Source of the DNA: JAKAVN01 sp963734845
GTDB lineage: Bacteria; Desulfobacterota; Binatia; Binatales; Binataceae
DNA: 64,000 nucleotides
Assembly: GCA_963734845.1 (NCBI GenBank)
Contig: CAVTIS010000002.1
Location: 186,001-250,000 of the forward strand
Reading direction: 5' to 3'
The position numbers and the translations under genes are program-made. The notes below the pieces were generated by a model. That model did not search any database. It was not told where the DNA came from and was given only the letters and a program-made list of their open reading frames with translations. This document shows, piece by piece, positions 1 through 8,514 of this stretch; position 1 is the first letter of the stretch; every line of letters begins with the position of its first letter.

Positions 1-327
1 GTGTTTGCGATGGGCGCGGTCGCCGGATCGATCCTCGGTGGCTTTTACGGAGCGGCTTATACCAGCGCCGCGGTCATCGTGACCTGTTGGTTCACGGCAC
101 TGATGTTGGTCGCTTTCGATCGTTCGCGAGTTCGCGCGCCGCGCAACCACGCCGCCGGACGGGGCTGGCAAACGCCGATGCGCGCGCGGGGTGGCGCCGG
201 TCCTGCGCCCGCTCCGCCGGCGGGGCGGCGCGGAGGCGGGGCCACACTAAGCCTCGATGCGGCGCGGCGCTCGCGCCTACGCACTATCGCGGGCGGCAAG
301 AGCGATCCACCGTGGCGCGCGTCCTGA
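1..327 (+). CDS. C-terminal end of a membrane protein, cut by the window edge
   Basis: The reading frame is open from the first base, so the GTG there need not be a start. The first 40 residues contain two hydrophobic stretches separated by a short glycine-rich turn, as in the last helices of a permease. The remaining residues are Arg/Pro/Ala-rich low complexity and look like read-through of GC-rich DNA. An MFS-type permease end is possible but not shown. About 150 bases after the stop hold no gene I can support. Confidence 0.3.
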   Translation: MFAMGAVAGSILGGFYGAAYTSAAVIVTCWFTALMLVAFDRSRVRAPRNHAAGRGWQTPMRARGGAGPAPAPPAGRRGGGATLSLDAARRSRLRTIAGGKSDPPWRAS

Positions 328-475
328 GCGCGGCGTCCGATTCGACTCGCGCAGTCGCGCAGCATCCATCCTTTTCGTCCTTGCCTTTTCGTCCTTGACA
401 TTAGATACCTGACGCGCGCATTTGACATTGCGTGACTGCGCTCCGTGACTGCCTGCGTAATGGAGGTCAACCGCG

Positions 476-1525
476 ATGCGAGCCTTCGTGATGAAAGGGA
501 TAGGCAAGGTCGGCTTCGCCGATAAACCGATTCCCAGTCCCGGCCCGACCGACGCTGTCGTCAAGACCACCAAGGCCCTCATCTGCACTTCTGACGTACA
601 TACGGTGAACGGCGCGATCGGGCCGCGCGAAAATCTCACCCTCGGACACGAGGCGGTTGGCCTCGTCCACCAGGTAGGCAGCGCGGTCAAACGCTTCAAG
701 CCAGGCGACCACGTTTTGGTCGGCGCGATTACGCCCGAGTGGGGTGACGCGGCTTCGCAGGCGGGACACTCCTCGCAATCCGGCAGTGCGCTGGGCGGAT
801 GGAAGTTCGCCAACATCAAGGATGGCGTGTTCGCCGAGTACTTCCACGTCAACGAGGCCGACGCCAACATGGCGCACATCCCGTCCGCGGTCGCGGACGA
901 CGCCGCGGTTTATTGCAGCGACATGATTTCGACCGGGGTGATGGCGGCCGAGAATGCCAACATCCCTCCCGGCGGCACGGTCGCGGTATTCGCGCTTGGG
1001 CCGGTCGGCCTGATGTCGGTGGCGGGGGCGCGGATGCTCGGCGCGGGACTGATTATTGGCGTCGACTCGGTGGCGCGGCGCCAGGAGCTCGCGCGGTCGT
1101 ACGGCGCAGACGTGACGGTCGACTTCGAGAAAGAAGACGCCGTCGCGCGCATCATGGAATTGACCGGTGGCGAGGGCGTCGATTCGGCGATCGAGGCGCT
1201 GGGTGGCGATCTTTCTTTTCAGAACGCAATCCGGGTCACCAAGCCGGGCGGCACCATCTCCAACGCGGGCTATCATGGCAAGGGTGAGTTCGTGCACGTT
1301 CCGCGCCTCGAGTGGGGCGTGGGCATGGCGGAGAAGACGATTCGCACGGGACTATGCCCGGGCGGTCGGCTGCGGATGGAACGGCTGTTACGCCTGCTAC
1401 AGGGCGGTCGAATCGATCCGACGCGCCTCACCACCCATACGATGCGCTTCGAGGAATTGGAGCGGGCGTTCGAGATGATGGAGCGCAAGCTCGACGGAAT
1501 CATCAAGCCGCTGATCCTGTTCTAG
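476..1525 (+). CDS. Zinc-dependent secondary alcohol dehydrogenase
   Basis: A 349-residue medium-chain dehydrogenase/reductase that would oxidise secondary alcohols or reduce ketones with NAD(P). It resembles the Thermoanaerobacter/Clostridium secondary alcohol dehydrogenase along its length: CTSDVHT holds the zinc Cys at residue 37, GHEAVG supplies the His-Glu pair at 58-59, and CSDM near residue 150 gives the catalytic Asp. A glycine-rich nucleotide motif (GPVGLMS) follows, then the conserved GLCPGGRLR segment near residue 295. The four-Cys structural zinc lobe of horse-liver-type enzymes is absent, as in the secondary ADH group. GGAGGT stands 9 bases before the ATG. It appears to be a single-gene unit. 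Substrate is not predictable from sequence. Confidence 0.9.
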   Translation: MRAFVMKGIGKVGFADKPIPSPGPTDAVVKTTKALICTSDVHTVNGAIGPRENLTLGHEAVGLVHQVGSAVKRFKPGDHVLVGAITPEWGDAASQAGHSSQSGSALGGWKFANIKDGVFAEYFHVNEADANMAHIPSAVADDAAVYCSDMISTGVMAAENANIPPGGTVAVFALGPVGLMSVAGARMLGAGLIIGVDSVARRQELARSYGADVTVDFEKEDAVARIMELTGGEGVDSAIEALGGDLSFQNAIRVTKPGGTISNAGYHGKGEFVHVPRLEWGVGMAEKTIRTGLCPGGRLRMERLLRLLQGGRIDPTRLTTHTMRFEELERAFEMMERKLDGIIKPLILF

Positions 1526-1743
1526 CTCGGAACCTGGGGCAGCACCCGGCTCATTTCAGGTTGCTCGCCGTCTCTCGAACGATACATCTGTATCGTTTCG
1601 TCGCGCCTCACAATGGCGATGAGCAAGCGATCATCGACGCTCTACTCCAAGCTCCCGCTGGCACGTCCAATGCTACTTGCCTGGAGCGTTTGGTTACCTT
1701 CGTGACAGATGGGCGACGCAATTGAACGGATGGCGGTGATCGT

Positions 1744-3135
1744 GTGGATGGCGTGATCGCGATTGTGACGGTAGGTCTGGTCTTCGTTCTGGGCGAAAGG
1801 GCATTACGCCGGCGCGATACCATCATTACTGACCAGCGCGCAGCCGCGGTCGCGTTGGGGCAGCGCGCCGAGGAGGAGATGGCCCGTGCGCAGGATCTGG
1901 CGCTCGAAGCCGCACGCCTGCGCACCGAGTTCCTGTCGAATGTGAGCCATGAAATTCTCACTCCGCTCAATGGCATCGTCGGGATGAGCCGGCTGCTGCT
2001 GGACTCGGGACTCAGCGCGCAACAGCACGAATACGCCGAGGCGGTGCGCTCGAGCGGCGACATGCTGCGCGGCATCGTCAGGGACGTGCTCGACTTCTCA
2101 TACCTGTCCGACGGCGAATTCGTGCTCGAGGAGGGCGAATTCGACCCCCACGATTCGATGGAGAAGGTCGCAGCGCTCTTCGTCGGGCAAGCGAAAAAGG
2201 CCGGCCTCGAGCTGACGCTCGAACTCGACGAGCGACTGCCGAACCTGGCGGTGGGTGACTCGCGCCGGCTCGAGCAAATCCTGACCAACCTGGTCAGCAA
2301 CGCGGTCAAGTTCTCTGAACGTGGCGAGGTTATGATACGCGCCCGCCAGCGCGATGAATCCGCGAACGACATAACCTTGCTGTTCGAAGTGAGCGACGAC
2401 GGAATCGGCATCGCCGCCGGTCATCAGAGCAGAATCTTTCAGCCTTTCGCGCAAGTCGACGGATCGGCCAGCCGAAAGTATGGCGGCTCGGGGTTGGGCC
2501 TGGCGATCTCGGCGGAGCTGGTGCGTCAGATGGGCGGGAAAATCTGGCTGGAGAGTGAGTTGCATCGAGGCTCGACTTTCCATTTCACGGTTCACGTGGG
2601 CAAGCCGGGAGAGTCCGACCAGTCCGGCCCTGTTTCGCTCACGGAGATCGCCAACGCCGGCGATCACGACCGTGAAGCGGCGCAGCCGACAACCACGATC
2701 CTGGTCGCCGAAGATAACCCCGTTAATCAGAAACTCACGCAGACTCAACTGAGGATTCTCGGCTTCGCCGCCGACGTGGTGAGCGACGGCCGCGAAGCGC
2801 TCGAGGCGCTCGCGCTCAAGCCCTATCCGATCGTCCTGATGGATTGCCAGATGCCGGGGACGGACGGATATGAAGCCACCGCCGAGATCCGCCGGCGTGA
2901 GACAGGCTTGGCGCAGCATACGATCGTGATCGCGATGACCGCTCATGCCTTGAGCGGCGCGCGCGAGAAATGTCAGGCGTCAGGGATGGATGACTACATC
3001 AGCAAACCAGTGGACCTGGATGACCTCGACGCGACGCTTAAGCGCTGGGCGCACACGTCGGCATCCGGCGCGACCGTCGCGGGCTTGCCCGTCAACTGCG
3101 GCAACGAGCACTTGCGCAACGGCCATCGAAATTGA
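1744..3135 (+). CDS. Hybrid sensor histidine kinase with receiver domain
   Basis: Order seen: a hydrophobic segment at residues 4-17, a short coiled coil to about 60, a dimerisation/phosphoacceptor domain with His69 in SHEILTP, a HATPase domain (N-box around NLVSNAVKF, G1 DDGIGI, G2 GSGLGLAIS), then a receiver domain from about 320 (acidic pair AEDN, phospho-Asp in LMDCQMP, Lys in SKPVD). The usual HEIRTP is HEILTP. An in-frame stop lies only seven codons before the GTG start, so there is no room for a periplasmic or PAS sensor; the input module is missing or supplied by a partner. No histidine phosphotransfer domain or cognate regulator lies nearby. Confidence 0.88.
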   Translation: MDGVIAIVTVGLVFVLGERALRRRDTIITDQRAAAVALGQRAEEEMARAQDLALEAARLRTEFLSNVSHEILTPLNGIVGMSRLLLDSGLSAQQHEYAEAVRSSGDMLRGIVRDVLDFSYLSDGEFVLEEGEFDPHDSMEKVAALFVGQAKKAGLELTLELDERLPNLAVGDSRRLEQILTNLVSNAVKFSERGEVMIRARQRDESANDITLLFEVSDDGIGIAAGHQSRIFQPFAQVDGSASRKYGGSGLGLAISAELVRQMGGKIWLESELHRGSTFHFTVHVGKPGESDQSGPVSLTEIANAGDHDREAAQPTTTILVAEDNPVNQKLTQTQLRILGFAADVVSDGREALEALALKPYPIVLMDCQMPGTDGYEATAEIRRRETGLAQHTIVIAMTAHALSGAREKCQASGMDDYISKPVDLDDLDATLKRWAHTSASGATVAGLPVNCGNEHLRNGHRN

Positions 3136-3195
3136 AAATTCCCGCCGGAAATTTTCCTGAAATTCAGACGATGCTCTGAAGAGCCGAAGGCAACG

Positions 3196-3240
3196 CGACC
3201 GCGCCGCGCGGGCCTCGTCATGACTCGCGCGGCGCGGCCG
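3196..3240. terminator. Strong GC hairpin between convergent genes
   Basis: A 12-bp perfect stem (left arm 3199-3210, right arm 3226-3237, extended by further pairs) with a 15-base loop lies between the 3' ends of the histidine kinase and the RRM gene. Neither side has a good U-tract, so it may be a bidirectional transcription barrier rather than a textbook intrinsic terminator. An AT-rich inverted repeat (GAAAATT...AATTTTC) sits just before it, right after the kinase stop codon. Confidence 0.5.
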
Positions 3241-3309
3241 CGTTCGAAATTCCGGGCAGGCGCCCTGGCCCACTCGAATTACGGTCGATTCTTAAACTGC
3301 GTTGAACTG

Positions 3310-3645
3310 CTACCAGCGGCGGCCACCACCACCACCACCACCACCACCGCGACCACCGCGTCCGCCGCGGTCACCGCCGCCGCCGCCGGGACGAGGCCCT
3401 TGCTCGCGCGCCTCGTTCACCTTGATACTGCGGCCCTTGACTTCAGTGCCGTCGAGCTCCGCAATTGCGCGCGCAGCTTCATTGGAATCAGCCATCTGCA
3501 CGAAGCCGAAGCCGCGCGATTGGCCGGAAAACTTGTCGGTAACAACAGCGACGTTGTCCACCTTGCCCATTTGTCCGAACAGCGCTTCCAGATCCTCATT
3601 GGTTACAGAAAAGGCCAGGTTGCCTACATACAGTTTTGCGGGCAT
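3310..3645 (-). CDS. RRM-type RNA-binding protein with Gly/Arg-rich tail
   Basis: A 111-residue protein: one RNA recognition motif (RNP2 LYVGNL at the N-terminus, RNP1 RGFGFVQM near residue 43) followed by a 27-residue tail of RGG and poly-Gly repeats ending in RRW. This is the architecture of bacterial Rbp proteins, which resemble eukaryotic glycine-rich RNA-binding proteins and are often cold-induced; binding to single-stranded RNA in the cytoplasm is expected. The chosen ATG has GAGGAGG 9 bases upstream; an upstream in-frame codon adds 14 residues that do not fit the family. A small AAGCC/GGCTT hairpin lies in the 5' leader. The adjacent convergent gene is unrelated. Confidence 0.9.
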   Translation of the reverse strand: MPAKLYVGNLAFSVTNEDLEALFGQMGKVDNVAVVTDKFSGQSRGFGFVQMADSNEAARAIAELDGTEVKGRSIKVNEAREQGPRPGGGGGDRGGRGGRGGGGGGGGGRRW

Positions 3646-3947
3646 TTGCTTTGCGACCTCCTCTCTACATTCGCCGGAAGCGCTCAAACAGAGAAGCTCG
3701 CGAAGCCTGCGGGCTTAAGTGCGGGGTACTAGCCGGTTGCGATTGCTTCTATGCCGAGGAGATGTCGATGTCAAGGCGCTTTGCGGAGTACCTCACGCAA
3801 AGATAGACAATTACATTAGTCAGTTTCTCAGGTTACAAATCAGTCCGGATGTAACCGTCGCGGCTCGCGCGCGCGACAGTTTTGAGCGAGTTTTTTGATC
3901 AGGTTTTTGGTCTCGCCGCGACGATTCGCCGCCGCAGATTCGCGCGA

Positions 3948-4460
3948 CTATAAACGCGCCGTCTGCGGAACTTCCGACGGCATCACCATCGAGGCGGCGC
4001 GCCGCGCAAGCGCAACCGCTCGGCCGGCCAGCGATGGACGAGTCGACCGCGCCCCTTCGGCGACGCGAGTCGCGGCGAGTCTTTTGCGCAAGGCGAACTC
4101 GATCCGCCGAATTCCCGCGGTCAGGTCGGGAGCAACAGGGGCCGTGACCAGGGCGAGGCCAGCGGCCCATGCAGCCATTTCGGCCCCGGTTTCCAGAAGG
4201 CTAAACTCCGTGTCTACACCTTCAGGGCTGTCCTGTGCTTCAGCGGCCAGCTCGACCGATTCACGATCGCAGGCCTGACGGGCCATCCGGTGGGCGCTCC
4301 TGGCCGAGGCGAAACTGCGGTCGCGGCCGTTTATCCAATGGTCGGCCCAGGTGAGCCACTTGGGGTCGGTGTAAACCTCGCGGGCGTCGACGATCGCCGC
4401 CATCACGTAGCGTTCGATGGCGTCATGGGTTTCGCGGTTTTTGGTGGCGTGGCTAAGCAT
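3948..4460 (-). CDS. Hypothetical alpha-helical protein
   Basis: 170 residues from an ATG preceded by GAGGAT about 9 bases upstream; a longer version adds 38 residues without a better ribosome site. I do not recognise the family with certainty. The N-terminal half carries a DPKWLTWADHWINGRDRS segment followed by Ala/Arg-rich helices (SARSAHRMARQA), a pattern seen in Ala-rich helical proteins sometimes annotated as putative immunity proteins. No toxin partner is visible here, so that label is not adopted. No signal peptide or membrane segment is seen. It stands alone between a convergent hairpin region and the thiolase terminator. Confidence 0.5.
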   Translation of the reverse strand: MLSHATKNRETHDAIERYVMAAIVDAREVYTDPKWLTWADHWINGRDRSFASARSAHRMARQACDRESVELAAEAQDSPEGVDTEFSLLETGAEMAAWAAGLALVTAPVAPDLTAGIRRIEFALRKRLAATRVAEGARSTRPSLAGRAVALARRAASMVMPSEVPQTARL

Positions 4461-4709
4461 CGGTGTATCCTCGAGTCGGCGACTGGAGTGGGCTAATTCG
4501 TCGAGCGCCTGAATCTCGTCCTCGACGGCTAAGAAAGCACTTAATGTGCCGATAGATTCTTTAAGCAAAATCAAGCTCTTTAGATTGTCTTTACTGGCCT
4601 AACGTGGCGACTGCGCAACTGTCTGTTGCGAAATCGCAGAGAGGCGCCAATCTAGGCAATGTTGTGCAGGTTGCGACTTTAACCTCCCGACTCAGGCTCA
4701 GACCCAACG

Positions 4710-4748
4710 AAAAAAGGACCCCGTATGCGGTCGCATACGAGGCCCTTT
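4710..4748 (-). terminator. Intrinsic terminator of the thiolase operon
   Basis: Read on the minus strand, a GC-rich stem (CTCGTATGCG pairing with CGCATACGGG around a two-base loop, extended by GGGCC/GGTCC) is followed by TTTTTT. It begins about 35 bases after the thiolase stop codon. This is a classic rho-independent terminator closing the minus-strand unit that starts upstream with the quinone oxidoreductase. Confidence 0.85.
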
Positions 4749-4783
4749 GGGGTTCAAGCCGAATCGTGCGGTCGCGCGAACCT

Positions 4784-5968
4784 CTAACCCATCGAGTTAC
4801 CCACCACCGACACAAAGCTCACGCAGCGGCCCGGCTGGCCGCCCAGATTATGCGTCAGTCCGAGCTTCGGATTCTTCACCTGGCGCCGTTCCGCCTCGCC
4901 GCGAAGCTGCAGCCACATTTCGTACATCATGCGCAGCCCTGAAGCGCCAATCGGATGGCCAAACGACTTGAGCCCGCCGTCGGGATTGACCGGGAGATGC
5001 CCGTCAAGGTCGAAGAAGCCTTCCATCACGTCCTGCCATGCCGTGCCGCGCGGGCTGAATCCCAGGTCTTCGCACAGCACCAGCTCGGTCGGGGTGAAGC
5101 AGTCGTGGACCTCGGCGAGACTGATCTGCTCGCGCGCGTTGGTGATGCCGGCCTGTGCGTAAGCGTCGCGTGCAGACGCGACGACTTCGGGAAACGAGGT
5201 AAAATCGTATTCCTGCGAGAGCGGACCTTCGCCCGGGCCTGCGACGAACGATAGCGCCTTGATGAAGATCGGATTTTTGCAGTACTTGTGCGCGTCCTCA
5301 GCCCGCACCACGATCGCCGCGGCCGATCCATCGGAGACGCCGGAGCAATCCATGATGCCGAGCGGGTCCGCAATCTTGGGCGAGTTCCTGATCGATTCGA
5401 TCGGCACTTCTTTCTGGAACTGCGCCTTGGGATTGCGCGCGCCATTGCGATGGTTCTTCCAGGCGATGCGCGAGAGCACGTCCTTGCCCTTGTCCGGGTC
5501 GAGTCCGTACTTCTTGAAGTAGGCTGGCGCGAGCAGCGAGAACAGCGCCGGCGGCGTCATCGCGGCCGGAGTGCCGTCGTTGGGCGGATTGGTGATCACC
5601 AGGCCCGACATTCCCGAGTCCTTGAGCTTCTCGACGCCGATCGCCATCGCCACGTCGAACGCGCCGCACGCGACCGCATAGCAGGCTTGCCGCAGCGCCT
5701 CGGATCCGGTGGCGCACATGTTCTCGACCCGCGTCACGGGCTTGTACTGAATCTTCAGCGGCTCCGAGAGCGTCAGGCCGGAGATTCCCGAGGCCATCGT
5801 GCCGAGCCAGTAGGCGTCGACGTCGTCGGGACCGATACCTGCCGACTCGTAGGCCTGGTAGGCGGCGTCGACCAGCAGGTCCTCCGCGCCCTTGTCCCAA
5901 TGCTCGCCGAACTTGGTGCATCCCATCCCGACGATCGCGACCCGATCCCTGATTCCCTTGCTTGCCAT
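4784..5968 (-). CDS. Thiolase-family protein (SCP2/acetyl-CoA acetyltransferase type)
   Basis: A 394-residue thiolase-fold enzyme. The nucleophilic Cys lies in NMCATGSEA near residue 84, the HDCFTPTE block near 295 and GHPIGASG near 345 match the two His loops of the SCP2-like group, and the C-terminal NLGGQPG replaces the CxG motif of classical degradative thiolases. Such proteins either condense two acyl-CoAs or cleave 3-ketoacyl-CoA. The gene follows the synthase/DUF35 fusion with 28 bases between them and ends at a terminator, so the two are probably co-expressed and form a complex like the thiolase-HMG-CoA-synthase-DUF35 assembly known from archaea. Confidence 0.88.
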   Translation of the reverse strand: MASKGIRDRVAIVGMGCTKFGEHWDKGAEDLLVDAAYQAYESAGIGPDDVDAYWLGTMASGISGLTLSEPLKIQYKPVTRVENMCATGSEALRQACYAVACGAFDVAMAIGVEKLKDSGMSGLVITNPPNDGTPAAMTPPALFSLLAPAYFKKYGLDPDKGKDVLSRIAWKNHRNGARNPKAQFQKEVPIESIRNSPKIADPLGIMDCSGVSDGSAAAIVVRAEDAHKYCKNPIFIKALSFVAGPGEGPLSQEYDFTSFPEVVASARDAYAQAGITNAREQISLAEVHDCFTPTELVLCEDLGFSPRGTAWQDVMEGFFDLDGHLPVNPDGGLKSFGHPIGASGLRMMYEMWLQLRGEAERRQVKNPKLGLTHNLGGQPGRCVSFVSVVGNSMG

Positions 5969-5996
5969 CAGAAGTTCTCCTTGGCCCGGCTGGTAC

Positions 5997-7406
5997 CTAG
6001 CGCTTGGGCCGCGCCTTCCAGAAATAGTTGTGCACGCCGTCGGCGGTAAACAGCCGGCGAAAAGTCATCTCCACTTCGTCACCGATAGCGACACGATCCG
6101 GCTCGCAATCCGTCATCTCGCACAAAAAGCGCCCGCCGCCTTCGTAGTCCACCACCGCGTTGACGGTTGGCGGATTGAGCGAGTAGGCAAGGCGGTCCAC
6201 GGCATAGGTCGCGATTCGCCCGGTGCGGTCGGCGAATGCATACGGTTCCATCTTACCGCGCAAGTGGCACTTAACACATACCAGTTGCGGCGGTAGCTGC
6301 GGCGTCCCGCACGCGGTGCATCGCGATCCGACCAGCCCGAACTTCCACTTCTCCGAGCGCATCATCGGGGGCGCTGCCGGACGCTCGGGATCGGGCCGCC
6401 GCGGCGGCTCGGTGGGCAGGATTTGCCGCCACTTCAGATAATTGCCGTAAGTGACATCGCCCTTGGATTCGATCATGCGGCCGACCGAATGAGTCGGCCG
6501 AAACTTCGCCGCCGCCGGCGTCATCCGCAATACGATCGCGTCGGCGCCGTCGGCCACGGCAGCCATCAATACCAGGTCGCCGGACTTGAGCGAGGGCAAG
6601 GCGGCCGTCAGCAGCAGACCCGCATGCGCGGCGCCGGTCTGCCCGACAGTGAGCGCGAGCGTGTCGGACATTTTCGCCGAGTCGAGCTTCATCCCGCGCA
6701 CGATCTCCTCGGCCGCACGCGGGTTGGGCGAATCGAGAATCACATGCGCGAGCGCCGCGGGCGCCACACCGGCCTTTTCCAACACCGACCCAATGACCTT
6801 GCCGAGCAGCGGCACATACGCCTGGGTGAGCGCGAAACGCTCCTCCCATGAATGGCCGAAGCGCTCCTCCGGCATCCGCCAGGTATCGAGAAACTCGCGC
6901 GTGAATGAAGCGCTCGCGACGATTTCAGCGATCACGTCTTCGCCACTGCCCATCACGAACGCCGCCGCCCCATCGCCGCCGGCCTGCTCGAGACGGCCCT
7001 CGGGCGCACCCAGCCGGCAATCGGACATGACGGCAAGCGCCAATCCGCCGGCGCTCGCGGCGTCGGCCGCCTGCAGCAGCGCCGAAAGCCCGGCGCGCAC
7101 CGATCCGGTTAGATCGGCCGCGCGGCTCTCTGACGGCAGTTGCGCGGCCGCGCCGACGATCGCGGCATTAAGCTTCTCGGCGTATGGCGGCGTCGAGGTC
7201 GCGAACAACAGCGTCCGCACCTTGTCCGCCCCGACCGCGCGCAGCGCGTCGCGCGCCGCCTCGGCCGCCATCGAGACGCTGTCCTCATCGAAGCTTGCGA
7301 CTGAACGTTCGCCCTTGGCCGCCGGGACGCCGAGCACCTCCGCGATCGCCGCGCGCTTGAGGCGGCGGTACGGGATATACGATCCGTATGAAACGATTCC
7401 TGTCAT
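5997..7406 (-). CDS. HMG-CoA-synthase-like (KAS III fold) domain fused to DUF35 zinc-ribbon/OB domain
   Basis: 469 residues. Residues 1-310 follow the hydroxymethylglutaryl-CoA/ketoacyl synthase fold (N-terminal GIVSYGSYIPYRRL, middle TATSTPPY-like FATSTPPYAEK, late TVGQTGAAHAGL). The site where HMG-CoA synthases have the acyl-accepting Cys (NACYGG type) reads LTGSVRAG, with Ser in place of Cys. The C-terminal about 120 residues are a DUF35 module: a CTAC...CVKC zinc ribbon near 365-382 then an OB fold, a part thought to hold CoA for partner enzymes. It sits upstream of the thiolase in one unit. The active-site loss suggests a scaffold or CoA-binding role rather than condensation; this is inference. 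Confidence 0.85.
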   Translation of the reverse strand: MTGIVSYGSYIPYRRLKRAAIAEVLGVPAAKGERSVASFDEDSVSMAAEAARDALRAVGADKVRTLLFATSTPPYAEKLNAAIVGAAAQLPSESRAADLTGSVRAGLSALLQAADAASAGGLALAVMSDCRLGAPEGRLEQAGGDGAAAFVMGSGEDVIAEIVASASFTREFLDTWRMPEERFGHSWEERFALTQAYVPLLGKVIGSVLEKAGVAPAALAHVILDSPNPRAAEEIVRGMKLDSAKMSDTLALTVGQTGAAHAGLLLTAALPSLKSGDLVLMAAVADGADAIVLRMTPAAAKFRPTHSVGRMIESKGDVTYGNYLKWRQILPTEPPRRPDPERPAAPPMMRSEKWKFGLVGSRCTACGTPQLPPQLVCVKCHLRGKMEPYAFADRTGRIATYAVDRLAYSLNPPTVNAVVDYEGGGRFLCEMTDCEPDRVAIGDEVEMTFRRLFTADGVHNYFWKARPKR

Positions 7407-7476
7407 GGCGCGATTAAAAGCCCCTCAGCCCCCTTCGGTCAACCATATAGCGAACATAGCGGCGTCCAGTGGACGA

Positions 7477-8457
7477 TTACGGGAGCAAAATGCTCGACCC
7501 CGTGGTCTCGCGATCGCCAAGTGCGCGATGGGCCGCGGCGGCGTCGGCGAGTTTGAACGTCCGCTTCACCTCACAGCGCACCGCGCCGCTCGCCAGCACC
7601 TCGAAGAGCTTCCGCGCCGCCGCCTCCAGGTCCTCGCGCCGCGCCGTGTAGGTAGCAAGCGTCGGACGGGTGAGATAAAGCGAGCCCTTGCCGCTAAGAA
7701 TATTGATACTGAAGGGCGGCACGACGCCCGAAGCTTGCCCGAAGCTGACCATCAGGCCGCGCGGCTGCAGGCAATCGAGCGATTTCATAAAAGTCGTCTG
7801 CCCTACCGAGTCATAGACCACCGGCACTTTTTTCCCGCCGGTGATTTCGTTTACGCGTGCGACGAAATCCTCGCGTGAATAGTTGATCGTATGCGCACAG
7901 CCGTGGGCAGCGGCGATTTTGGCTTTTTCGTCGCTGCCGACAGTGCCGATCACGGTCGCGCCGAGATGCTTCGCCCATTGCGAGAGGATAAGGCCCGTGC
8001 CGCCCGCGGCGGCATGCAACAGGATCGTGTCGCCGGCCTTTACCGCGTATGTCGAATTAACCAGGTACTCGGCGGTCAGCCCCTTCAGCATCGCGGCCGC
8101 AGCTGTCTTCTCGTCGATCTTGTCGGGCAGCTTGACCAGGACTCGCGCGGGCATTACCCGCGCCTCCGAATACGATCCGAGCGGGCCGCCCACGTATGCG
8201 ATCCGGTCGCCGACGCGGACCTCGTTCACGTTCGGTCCGACCGCCTCGACCACGCCGGCGCCCTCGGTGCCGGGCGTGTAGGGCAGCGACGGCGCCGGAT
8301 AGACGCCGGACCGGACGTAGATGTCGACGAAATTAAGCCCGACCGCGCGATGGCGCACGAGCGCCTGGCCCGGCCCCGGCGGGGGGACTTCGACGTCCTC
8401 GAATTTGAGGACTTCCGGCCCGCCAATCTCATGCACCACGATCGCTTTGCACTTCAT
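7477..8457 (-). CDS. qorA: NADPH:quinone oxidoreductase, zeta-crystallin type
   Basis: A 326-residue zinc-free medium-chain reductase. GLNFVDIYVRSGVYP near residue 40 and the nucleotide motif AAAGGTGLILSQWAKHLGA near 150 match QorA; the later YDSVGQ and SFGQASG segments also fit. It would reduce quinones or enones with NADPH in the cytoplasm. The start is an ATG with no alternative nearby. It lies 70 bases upstream of the synthase/DUF35 gene on the same strand with no terminator between them, so it may be the first gene of the same transcript. Confidence 0.9.
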   Translation of the reverse strand: MKCKAIVVHEIGGPEVLKFEDVEVPPPGPGQALVRHRAVGLNFVDIYVRSGVYPAPSLPYTPGTEGAGVVEAVGPNVNEVRVGDRIAYVGGPLGSYSEARVMPARVLVKLPDKIDEKTAAAAMLKGLTAEYLVNSTYAVKAGDTILLHAAAGGTGLILSQWAKHLGATVIGTVGSDEKAKIAAAHGCAHTINYSREDFVARVNEITGGKKVPVVYDSVGQTTFMKSLDCLQPRGLMVSFGQASGVVPPFSINILSGKGSLYLTRPTLATYTARREDLEAAARKLFEVLASGAVRCEVKRTFKLADAAAAHRALGDRETTGSSILLP

Positions 8458-8514
8458 AACGACTCCACTTCGGCGACGGCCGTATTGGCGGCCTGCCCGA
8501 TTCGTTCGATTGCT

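Noticed and set aside
57..470. Long minus-strand open frames in the first kilobase.
   Set aside because: Arg/Ala/Gly/Pro-rich composition without motifs; shadows of GC-rich DNA and of the dehydrogenase gene.
3310..3360. Poly-glycine codon run read as a microsatellite or tandem repeat element.
   Set aside because: It encodes the RGG/glycine-rich tail expected for bacterial RRM proteins.
3948..4460. Immunity protein of a toxin system.
   Set aside because: Only composition and one motif suggest it and there is no adjacent toxin gene.
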